Origin: Hybos culiciformis
Lineage: Eukaryota > Arthropoda > Insecta > Diptera > Hybotidae
DNA: 64,000 bases
NCBI GenBank assembly: GCA_964007475.1
Contig: OZ023273.1
Span: 131,310,732-131,374,731, forward strand
Direction of reading: 5' to 3'
This document shows, one piece after another, positions 34,129-44,542 of the stretch. Below the pieces are notes generated by a model. That model searched no databases and was not told the origin of the DNA. It saw only the letters and a program-made list of their open reading frames with translations. The position numbers and the translations under genes are program-made. Every line of letters begins with the position of its first letter. Position 1 is the stretch's first letter.

Positions 34129-35274
34129 GGGGCCAAATTCTATAACTATGTTGTTCAAGACAACATTGTTCATTTTGAAAACAACATTTTTGTGTTGTTA
34201 CAAAAATTTTACTTTCTATAAGCAATGTTGTTTTCAAAATAAATGTTGTTTTCTATAAGTCTCGACTAAGAAAAAAAAAAATGAAATGCGGCAACTATAA
34301 CATAATTTACTTCAAATATCTATCAAATTGATGTCAAAAAGAAAAAAATTGAAGGCAGTGTTAGGTAGCGCTTCTCGTGTAATAAAGGTTAACTACAAAA
34401 TTTTGATAAAAATAAATATTTTCAATATTTTCGATTCGGCATCGATTTATAAGAAATTTGTTAACTTTAATTTTATTGTTAAAAATGAAAAACTATATTT
34501 TAATTGGATATTTTAATTTTATCTTTATTTTCCGAAATATCTTTTTAAAGAAGTTTATCGTAAAATACTGACGCATTTTACAAAAAGTGAATATTTGTAT
34601 TTGCGGTAATTGCATTTCAATAACGAAAATAAATAGAGAGAGTATGCAATTATATTATGTGCATAAGGTTTGATACAAAGTATGTGAGTTCAACAAATTT
34701 TTTATGGAGGAAAAATTGAAAATGAAAATAAATTAAGAATATTCCAAACGTGTAAAAATATGTTAAATTAACATATTTTGTAAGGCAAAGTGAAGTCATG
34801 TTTCGATAATCGAAATAATCTTTGTATAAAACTGGAAACATTTATTTATTTAATTTTAATTCATAATTTAAAATTGTTGCAAAAATTAAGTACCTTTTAT
34901 CGGGAACAGAGAAAGGGTCTGAAATGTCCCTCAGATGTCGTCGCATTATTCTCTCAACTTTTTTATTTTTTTTTGAATTTTCAATCTCGGACTCGTCCAT
35001 TATAAAAAAATTAATCCACTTAACCATTTTATTAATTTTTTTTTAATATTTTTAATTTTTTCTTTTTAAATTAAAACGATTTTTTTTTCAAATGTCTAAA
35101 TTCACCAAAAAAAAATTTAATTTCTATACCAAAAAACCGAAAACAACATCAAATTATATGTCGCTTAAAAAATGTTGTTCGAACAACATTTTTTTTGTTA
35201 CAGAAAGCAAAACTTAAAATTAATGTCGCTCGAGCAACATTTTTTTGAACAACATAGTTATAGAATCTGGCCCC
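34129..35274 (-). mobile_element. Deleted PIF/Harbinger-like element
   Basis: Inverted ends GGGGCCAAATTCTATAAC (34129-34146) and, from the other side, GGGGCCAGATTCTATAAC (35257-35274), each followed by several ATGTTGTTC-type words, including the palindromes TGTTGTTCGAACAACA and TGTTGCTCGAGCGACA. A minus-strand frame inside resembles a Harbinger nuclease N-terminus. I could not identify a clean target duplication at the edges, so the assignment rests on that protein fragment. Confidence 0.65.
34842..35027 (-). pseudogene. Harbinger-type transposase N-terminal fragment
   Basis: A 61-codon frame whose middle reads IMRRHLRDISDPFSVPDKRY. The RRHLRD-x-SDPF-x-(I/V)P-(D/E) pattern is what I associate with the start of PIF/Harbinger nucleases in insects. 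After this block the frame turns into AT-driven sequence and stops, so the catalytic DDE region is missing. This fits a transposase truncated by internal deletion of the element at 34129-35274. Confidence 0.5.
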
Positions 35275-38200
35275 TGACTTCCTGTTTAAATTCGAAAATA
35301 CACGTATCTTAATTTTAGGCAAGTCCATCACTCCTAAGTGAATTATGCTCGACGAATTATTTTCCTTATGCATCACCTGCTTGTACATCTAATGCTAACA
35401 ATTTCTTACATAAGTTTATTGAATAAAATTAATTTATTGTATTTTAAAAGAATAAAGTTTAAATATTCAAAGTTTGTGGTTATAATTTTTATCATGAAAC
35501 TTCTTCGAACTTTGAGTATTATTATTTCTTACTATTAAGAAAATATAATAAATTTTTTAATTTAATTTTGCCAGTTCCTTAAAAAATTATTTTGCTAAAA
35601 TAACATAACTTTTCATTTATGACATTTGAATTCCCAGAAAATATGGTAGACACATATCACCCATTTATTTGTCTATTTGTTTATCCATCAAAATTTTAAT
35701 AAAGTTTTTTATTTTGAAAAGTGTGAATACTATAATAATGTATGTATAATACGATACATGTTATGTTAACATATGGAGGTAACGTGTATTTAGAATTTTA
35801 AAATAGTTTTAAATTTTTTTTTTATATTTTTTCTAATATTCGAACTATAATAAACCTATTTTCATAATGTGAATAAGTAAAACTTAAACAAAAACATAAA
35901 ATTTTAAATATAAATTTTAAGTTTTCTATTAAATAAACATATATATATACTACATTATTTACATAAAATTACTTATTTTAAATTTTTTATGCAAGCTAAT
36001 GTGTTCTATGTGATATATTAGAATGCATAACAAATTTCTGAATTTCTTGTCTTTAATTTACATTATTAAAGAATTTTATTCTTATTTTCATTTAAAATTT
36101 TTAAGTCAAAACGAACAGTGTCTGTATACATGTACATTGTACATATATGTATTCATAACCAAAAATATTTAGCTCATAATGTGTGGAAAATTTTGAATAT
36201 AAAATATAAACTTTTTAGAGAATAAGTATAGAATTCACATAAAGAGAATAATATTTTGTTTAATTTTGTGAAAACTTTTTTGAAAGAAAATAAAAAAAAA
36301 AAATAAAAAATTTAAACGAAAAATCTTAACAATTCGAAATTTCGTGTAAATTTCTTCAGATATAGTCTTATTGTTGTCTTGGCACCGAACTAAATTAGAA
36401 ATTAATATTATGGCATCTTTGCAATGCGTATGTATAGTTATAATGTTGGTTAATTTTCGTGGGAAAATTACGTTTAAATATTTTGTAAAACTGAATCAAA
36501 AAGTAAATAAAAGTATAACGTATAATAACACAGTGAAATTAATTTTTAAATCAAAAATGGAAATATGAAATTTGAATCTATAATATTGATCTACAGTCAA
36601 AACCCTCATAATGCTTATAAATTTGAAATACGAAATTGACAGAAGCTTATGAACATATATTTAGAAGAGTGAATTAATAACATAATAATTCTTAAGTACC
36701 ATTGTTGAATACTTAATATCAATCGCGATAAAAATAGGTAAAATTATTCATTTGACCTCCATTGCTTAACCATATTTTATTTCGGTATATCGGAATTCCT
36801 TATATACATTTAAAATAGTAACAATTATTGTACCAATATGACTGCTAAAATATATAATACACAGTCTGACTTAATCAAAGAATAGTATACAAAGTCCGAT
36901 TCTTGACAGCTTTAGATTATAGAAATAAACAAGAAAGTCTATAAATTTGATTAATACTTAAGATTGGAAAAAGAAAACTAAATAGTTTTTTAAAAAATTT
37001 TCATGTACATTATAAAAAGTTTCCATAAATTAGAGAATTTTTTTCTATTTTGTGTCGATAATGTTAACTTTTTAGGATTTCAAAACGTTTCTAAATGAAT
37101 TTTAAAAAAAAGAATTTAGTGTTCTGATTCAATACGGTATAAAAGAATCTTTCTTTTCTTTGAAAGCAGCAAACTAATATTCATATATATGAAAATCAGA
37201 AAATAGAAATTCCAACCAAACTGCTAAGAAAATTCTAAAAAATTAAATTTGAATTGTTATAAAACTAAAATTGTCGAAGAAACTGGTCTGATATTCTATA
37301 TCTATTCTTTTTTCGTTCCATGACTTATTTGGATCTCTAACAATATAATCATCATTTATTTGTTTTATTTTTTCTTATCTTCCAACTCCTTAAGAATCAA
37401 CATATTCTTAAGATTCAGTAATATTCTTTCAATCCAATATGCATAGATTTATTTTAATATTAAAAATTACTCCGATTATTACTAAAAACTACTCCGATAA
37501 TAAAAAATATTTTAACCGGACTCTATAACGATTTTCAGTTTGCATCTCTAAAAACATTAAATTAAATATAAAATACATTCATCATGTTCAGATTTACAAA
37601 CGAAGCATATTTTTGAATTTCAAAATATCTTAAAATCATTATGCATAGTTCTTATATATTTCCCTTTTCTTTAAGGAAATCCATTTATCAAATACAATTT
37701 TTTTTTCTTTTGAATAAAAAAGGGATTCTGAGACATATATGAATCATTACTACTGTACAGGTTAAAAAAAAAAAAGGTTAAAGTTCTGAATGAAAATTGA
37801 AAAATGTTTTCTACTTCATTATTTTCTCTTCAAAATTTGGTTAATTCATTTTTCCACTTTTTTTTTCCTATAAAAGTATAAGAAAATCTGAGAAAATAGG
37901 GTTGTTTTTTTAATACGCCACAAATCAATGATAACATTAATTTTTCTTAACTAAAATTTAATCTTTGTTTCCTGAGTCATATTGAAGTACAATGAAGCAA
38001 GATTATTTGTCATTTCTGAAAACAAAAATAATACTCAAATACCTATGCTTTTTGAATTAAAAATTATAAAACAACAAACTCTGGAAAATTTTACACGAAA
38101 ATTTCACAGTACCTAACAGGAATATTGTAAAGTAATACTTCACAATTTTACAAAATTATATTTTTGATTTTGCAATTTTCCAGTTTTAATTTAAATTAGG

Positions 38201-40089
38201 TTGAACTTTCCTATTTAAATTAAAAAATATTTAAAAATCAAATGTTTATAATAAATATTTCTGGCTTTAATACTTGTGAATACATCAATAATAATAATAA
38301 TCACAACAGTCGTAAAATTCTTAATCTTAGATATAATTCTAATAACTTTAATTCTAAATCAATTAATAACAATTATAAAATTTTATCCTTATCCCAATAA
38401 TCATGAATCTTTCCTTGTTATGTATATTCATATCTAAAGAATTATGAAAATCATTTTTAATGGGATCAAAGAAATTCACATTAAATACAATAAACGGTAT
38501 AATTATCACAAAATTAATGAAAAATTAAGGAAGTTATAATTTATAATGTAACAATAACAATAAAAAGGAAAAATTATCACATAAATGTACATTATGTATG
38601 TACATATATATTATTAGAGTACCTACTTACTTCTTCATTATAATATTATAAAATAATCACAACATTTGTGATTTAAAATAAGGAAAACTTCCTCATTACA
38701 AATGTATGTTACAAATGTATGTTACAAATGTAAATATTTATACTATTAGAAACTACTATTAAAAAATCGTAATCTTGTAATTTCATATATGTGAAAGAAT
38801 CATCTACCATTTTTATTTATTAACTTTGTTACCCTTCTATATTCAACGGAACAAATAGAACCTACTGTGAATTCATTAACTTTCGAACGATAATGTAAGA
38901 TGCGTTAAACACGAGAGCTGCTATTGAAAAACAAAGCGAATAAAAAATCAATACCCTTTACGGGAAAAGCTTCGAATATTCAATAAGTAAATATCTAAAT
39001 TTTATAATTCATTAAGCACGATCATAATACAAAACTTAAATCATATACAAAATGTTACAAGTTTAATTTAAAATGAAAATTATACATTGTCATATTTTTC
39101 AAAAAAGCTAAAGGTAAAATTATACCTACATATCCAGGATAACATGCATTTTTGTATATACATATATGTATAAAGAGAGAACAATGAAGAAAAAAGTATA
39201 TTCGATATGGATTATATGTTTATGTGCCAAAAGGATAAATCCTTGTTTTGAAGTATCATATAAATGTCAAAGTTTGAAAACATAATTTTCACAGAAGTGC
39301 AAAATAACATTTAATTTCTATTTTTTATTTTATTTTCTTTTTTTTTGTATTTATATCCGTTTTAACATCTCGAAAGTTTTAACAAAATTATTATTTTGCT
39401 TTCCTTTATTATGTATTTTTTTTTTTGTTGTTATTCCTGAAATTCATACTACCATGTAAATATATATATTATTCATATATTCATAATACACTAAACATAT
39501 TTTCCAAATGTAAATTACACGCATATCAAACTGTGCATATACTGGCACAAAATTTAGTGGCAAAACTTAACACTGTAACTATGTCTGAAGACATATTATT
39601 TTATTTAATTTTAAATTGGATTCTTCTATTATAGACTAATTTAATTCTATAACAGACTGATAAAACTGAATATTTTTAGTTTCAAACAAAAATAGAGATT
39701 AGCTCCATTTTCATTGTAATTGTGTGTGTACTCAAAATAAATAAATATATTTTCTTTTACGTTTTGGTTTTATTTAAAAAAAATTAAATACGACGTGACA
39801 TTTTTAGAAACAATTAAAAATAAATTAATAGCAAAATAAAAACAAACAAAATGATTTATGTACGGTTTTAATGAAAACAAAATCCACGATTAGTTTATTC
39901 GTAATTGAAACTCTGTTATGTTTATTAAGGAATTATTAAGGAGGTTGATTTTTTTTAATTATCCTGCGAGTATATCGAGGATTAAGCTGAATCTAGATTT
40001 CTTTAATTTTAGACATAATAACTCTGTATTGAATTTTATTCCTGATATCTTTTACCAGCAAAATTGTTTCAGAAATTGTACGCCAATAA
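35275..40089. other. AT-rich stretch without recognised genes
   Basis: Only A/T-rich DNA with scattered small frames (up to 69 codons) lacking motifs. A short ACAAATGTATGTT repeat occurs at 38699-38730. Confidence 0.55.
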
Positions 40090-40557
40090 CACTGGCCTAC
40101 TAAAAAAAATGTTTGTATTGGTGCAGATCTGTTCGCATCTGTAGTCGGTAAAGTAGTTAGTATGAACTACATTGCTGCTACTAGATGTCAGCTGACAGCT
40201 CTGGTTTACCTACAATTCTTATTTCAAATTTTTTACGGTTTTATTCAAAATCAGTCCATGTTATAACTACTTTTATGACATTAATCGTATAAATTTATGA
40301 TGACAAGTAAGTCCAGAAGTTGCATTAACGATCCTGATATGTTTTGTTACATATGCGGTGAGTATATAATGAAAGATCAACGGAAACCGATTAATGACAC
40401 GGTAATTCGCTTGTATTCTGTATACTTTGGTATTGAAATTGGCAATCAAGATAAAGAGCTGATATGAAAAATGTGACTAGTTTTCTTATATCAGCTCACA
40501 AAGTATACCCAAAATCAGGTCTAAAATCTTAGGCACCAAAATGAGTGTAGGCCAGTG
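40090..40557 (+). mobile_element. TAA-flanked DNA element with zinc-finger remnant
   Basis: A 468-bp element with perfect 11-base inverted ends CACTGGCCTAC and TAA on both sides (40087-40089 and 40558-40560). A 3-bp TAA/TTA duplication fits PIF/Harbinger. Inside are a cysteine-rich coding remnant (40297-40467) and a small hairpin AGCTGATAT...ATATCAGCT (40458-40497). It cannot be autonomous at this size. Confidence 0.8.
40297..40467 (+). pseudogene. Transposon-associated zinc-finger N-terminal remnant
   Basis: 56 codons starting MMTSKSRSCINDPDMFCYIC and continuing GEYIMKDQRKPINDTVIRLY to YFGIEIGNQDK before a stop. The CINDPDMFCYICGE...YFG...GNQDK pattern recalls, from memory, an N-terminal Cys-rich domain found in many copies in arthropod genomes and linked to mobile elements; the remaining zinc ligands expected downstream are cut off. 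The reading frame is otherwise clean. Family name and function are not certain. Confidence 0.6.
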
Positions 40558-40560
40558 TAA

Positions 40561-41075
40561 TTTTTGTTTTACTACAATGGAAATTTCTGTTTTACAATGA
40601 ATATAATAGTGCTATATTTTTTTTTTTAACATATAAAATACCAAAAAAAAAATTACAAGATAAACAAAAATACACTATACATTTACTTTCATGATAATGT
40701 AAAAGTAAAAAAAATATAATAAAAAAGGAAAGTGTTCATTATATTCTAATTTGAAATGAAGCAAAAACAATATAATAACTTTATTCAAATAAAAATCGTT
40801 TTAGAAGTAATAATATGTAGTATAATAATAATAAAAAATTTCCATAAAACATAAAAATCATAAACTTACAATTTTATTAGAAATTTTATCGGAAATTATT
40901 ATTATTTTTTACAAAATCACATTAAGTTTTTATTTGTGTGTACCTACACCTATATAAAATTAGTATACATCAACTAGTAAGAAGTTTTCAGTTTCTTTAA
41001 AGTTAGCTTCGTTCATTTTTCCTTCATCAGCTAGAACTTTATTCAACAATTAATATTTAACATTATTATACCTTT
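40561..41075. other. AT-rich spacer, nothing recognised
   Basis: No coding frame or repeat boundary was seen between the two DNA elements. Confidence 0.55.
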
Positions 41076-41083
41076 GCTATAGT

Positions 41084-41565
41084 CAGTGCTGAGCTGTGGA
41101 ATTATTATCAGAGGGCTCGCTTTCAAGATTTCATAGATTCACAAAAAAAATTTTTTTTTTTTTACCTGCATTTTATTTTTTGAATAGTTTAGTATATATA
41201 CCTACATACTCGTATATGTATAAAATATTAAAATATTACATTAAAATTTAGGCGATCGTTTAAATTTAAAAATATAAAAGGCGGGACTTTTCATTCAGTA
41301 GTATACGAAATCAAACATTTCTATATTAACTTTACGATTTTTTTATTGTATCAAATAATGTACTAATATTTTAAATCGATATTTTCGACACTTTTTCGCA
41401 GATTGTTGAATCAAAAAATTTTAATATTGGGTTAAAACAAATATCTTTTAAAATTATCAAGTGGCTAGCGTATTTTTTAAAGTTTATCAGAGGGCTCGCA
41501 AATTTTTTTTAAATTTATCAGGGGGCTCTTGCGAGCCCGTGCGAGCCCCCTTCAGCTCAGCACTG
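41084..41565. mobile_element. 482-bp non-autonomous hAT (MITE)
   Basis: Inverted ends CAGTGCTGAGCTG match perfectly over 13 bases and are flanked by the perfect 8-bp duplication GCTATAGT (41076-41083 and 41566-41573). GGGCTCGC words recur four or more times near the two ends in both orientations. There is no transposase trace; a 60-codon frame crossing the right end is accidental. Confidence 0.94.
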
Positions 41566-41573
41566 GCTATAGT

Positions 41574-43165
41574 ACATATAAGTAATTACCAAATTTACGA
41601 AGTTACTGAATTAGGAATGTGGCAAATTGTGACATTGAAATGAAAAATGAATTATAAAGTTATAGTAAACTTAATCAAAATGGCATCAAATAATTGGACT
41701 AAAATAGAGGTTAACAATTTCGTGCGAATTTTTATAAGAGGCTCGTTCTCACTTACTAATAAATGGGCTTTGGATACGCCACTAAAAAAATACAATTGAA
41801 TAAGTCCTTGCTGACAAAACTACGCTAGTAATGCATTATGTTTTAATAATTATAAAATAAATTTAAATAATCGTTTTTATAAATCAAAATAAAAATTATG
41901 AACTTGATAATAATTTAAAAATTAAAAGTAATTTATATGAAAAACAAAATAAAACACACAATCGTTTAAAAACACAGGAAATTTTCCTATTTTCATCACT
42001 CTGTTGAAATAAAAAATTAAAGACAATTTTTTTTTTCTTTATATAAATGCCTTCTTAGCTAAGTGGAAACCTTTTTTTTTATTCATTTTCTTAGATACAA
42101 ATGAAAAACGTGAATTGAATCATCAAACAGACTCACGTATTTGTGATAACATGATTTAGCTTTTCTTTTACTTTTTTTTTTCTTGGGCAAAAATTTTGGT
42201 TACATTAAAATTACACTACGAGGTTCAGGATTTTTTTTTTTTTGTTGTATAAATTGGTATTTTATATAAAATTTTTATAAAATTATTCAAATAAAATTCT
42301 ACATTATAACTTAAAATATATTATATGTATATATACCTAACCAATTTAACCATAGTTTCATTGAGAACGACATTTCTTTGATATGAATATAAAATTTATT
42401 TACTTTATTATATATTTATTTATTTATTTTATTTTTTTCGAAAGTGTTTTTTTTTTTTTTTTATTTAGGAAATCTTAATTTAATATGAAATAGCCCTCTA
42501 TCAATGAATTCTTAAGGAAATAATAATAAGATATTTTGGTAATATAAATCAAAAAATAATAAGAAATAAATATGTACTGTATGTATTAACATTGTAAATA
42601 GAATTACGAAAATAAAATTCTGATTCAATTTTTCAAGAAAATGTTGTCGCATGAAAATAAATTTCCTTGACTACAAAGAAAATAAATCTTCTAGATCTTA
42701 GAATTTAACAAATTTATTATTAAATTTAATATAAAACTCTTGTTCACTGAGAAAAAAAAATATAAAATTCGACTTAATGGTATTTGAAAAAATTGTTAAC
42801 TTCGGACTAATAAGTATAATGAAGTTCTTAATGATAAATTTTAATTACAATGTAAGTTGAGCGATTAGGAATATTTTAAAATATTCCTAATATATAAGGA
42901 CTAAGTACCGAATTTGCTAAGTAACATTCTTCTTTCTCTGTGAAGAATAATAGCTTTGAAAAGCCAGAACATATTATGTACTGAGAAGGACTTATAAATC
43001 ACCAATCATCTCTAGAGACCATCACAAATGGTACAATTTTAATAATATCACAATAATATCATTTTTTGTGACATTTGTTTCAAGATTTTTAGTTTTAATG
43101 TTTTCCAACTAAAAATCGACAATTTAATTTTGCAGATACATAAAAATTAAATACGAAAAAAAAAA
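41574..43165. other. AT-rich stretch; one perfect palindrome
   Basis: No gene is recognised. A perfect 28-bp palindrome lies at 42864-42891 (ATTAGGAATATTTT and its complement). GGGCTTTGGATACGCCACT at 41764-41782 resembles a lone CAGTGGCGTA-type hAT end, but no partner was found. Confidence 0.55.
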
Positions 43166-43391
43166 CACACGAAGCAGTCATAGGAACTGCCGAAAGAAGT
43201 TTATACTTAAAGCTTTAAACTATGAAATAACAGTGGCTATAAATGATGGGCTGCTCAGTACAAAATGTAAATTAAAATAAAAATCAGTCCCGCAGTCCAA
43301 AAGCAGTCCATTATTTGTAGTCATTGTTATTTCATAGTTTAAAGCTTTAAGTATAAACTTCTTTCGGCAGTTCCTATGACTGCTTCGTGTG
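43166..43391. repeat. Foldback of family Y, copy 2
   Basis: Arms of about 80 bases starting CACACGAAGCAGTCATAG on both strands, with an A-run before and a T-run after. The loop between the AACAGTGGCTA arms reads as the reverse complement of the loop in copy 1. Confidence 0.9.
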
Positions 43392-43542
43392 TTTTTTTTT
43401 TATATTTTGAGCCAGGCCGACTCTAAAAGTAGCTAGCTACCCAAAACTTTTGGGCAGGTAATCTTTATTTCACCGGCGCTACCCATTTAAAAAACTTTTT
43501 TTTTTGCATATTTTAAGCAGGGAAGAAGGTCAGGTTATTCCA

Positions 43543-44253
43543 CCCTCACTTCCGCCCTCACTTCCGCCCTCACTTCCGCCCTCACTTCCGCCCTCACTTC
43601 CGCCCTCACTTCCGCCCTCACTTCCGCCCTCCTTTCCTCCCTCACTTCCGCCCTCACTTCTGCCCTAACTACCAACCTCTCTTCCGCCCTGATTTCCGCC
43701 CTGATTTCCGCCCTCACTTCCGCAATCACTTCCGCCCTCACTTCCGCCCTCACTTCCGCCCTCACTTCCGCCCTCACTTCCGCTCTCACTTCCGCTCTCA
43801 CTTCCGCCCTCACTTCCGCCTTCACTTCCGCCCTCACTTCCGCCCTCACTACCGCCCTCACTTCCGGCCTCACTTCCGCCCTCACTTCCGCCCTCACTTC
43901 CGCCCTCACTACCACCCTCGCTTCCGCCCTCACTTCCGCCCTCACTTCCGCCCTCACTTCCGCCCTCACTTCCGCCCTCACTTCCGCCCTCACTTCCGCC
44001 CTCACTTCCGCCCTCACTTCCTCCCTCACTTCCTCCCTCACTAACGCCCTCACTTCCACCCTAACTTCCGCCCTCACTTCCTTCCTCACTACCAACCTCT
44101 CTTCCGCCTCACTTCCGCCATAACTTCTGTCTTCCCTTCCACCCTCCCTTCCGCCCTCCCTTCCGACCTCTCTTCAGCCCTTACTGCCGTCCTCTCTTCA
44201 GCCTTTACTGCCGCCCTCTCTTCAGCCCTTACTGCCGCCCTCACTTCCTTCCT
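43543..44253. repeat. 12-bp minisatellite CCCTCACTTCCG
   Basis: About 59 units of a 12-base pyrimidine-rich word with point variants; the right 150 bases are more degenerate (CCCTTACTGCCG, CCCTCTCTTCAG). It contrasts sharply with its A/T-rich surroundings. Because 12 is a multiple of 3, the minus strand shows a 186-codon Val-Arg-Ala-Glu repeat frame (43535-44095); this is best explained by the array and is not called as a gene. Confidence 0.95.
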
Positions 44254-44542
44254 TTTTATTATTATTGAACTACCTAATTTGAAAAAAAATTTGAATTTTA
44301 ATAAATTTGTAAACGAAAGATTTTTAAAAATAATTTGAATTTAAATTTTTCGCGCCAAATTATTTTGTTTTTATAAATAACAAATGATTATTGAGTGGAC
44401 TCATTTTTTTTGAGTATTCAAACGGTACAGCATGTCGTTTTTTTTTTAACTCGAAATTCGAATGAGTAAAATAATTTTTACCCCCTACAGAATTACTCAT
44501 TTATATCATACACCGCGCCTAAAGAAGTATAAACTTCAAAAA

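Larger units (their letters stand above)
43166..44542 (+). mobile_element. Composite repeat family Y, copy 2
   Basis: Same order as 11353-15062: foldback, a GGTAATCTTTATTTCACC segment near 43459, a variable middle, then TTTTTACCCCCTAC and AAAGAAGTATAAACTTCAA at the end. Here the middle is a GC-rich 12-bp minisatellite instead of tRNA-like units. No protein-coding capacity is seen. Confidence 0.6.

Noticed and set aside
34328..34516. 62-codon plus-strand frame inside the Harbinger-like element
   Set aside because: AT-driven composition after the first 20 residues and no motif of the usual second Harbinger protein.
41764..41782. CAGTGGCGTA-like hAT end (GGGCTTTGGATACGCCACT)
   Set aside because: No matching second end or duplication within the window.
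43535..44095. 186-codon Val-Arg-Ala-Glu repeat protein on the minus strand
   Set aside because: A 12-bp array automatically gives a 4-residue repeat in every stop-free frame. No domain, start context or flanking exon supports it.
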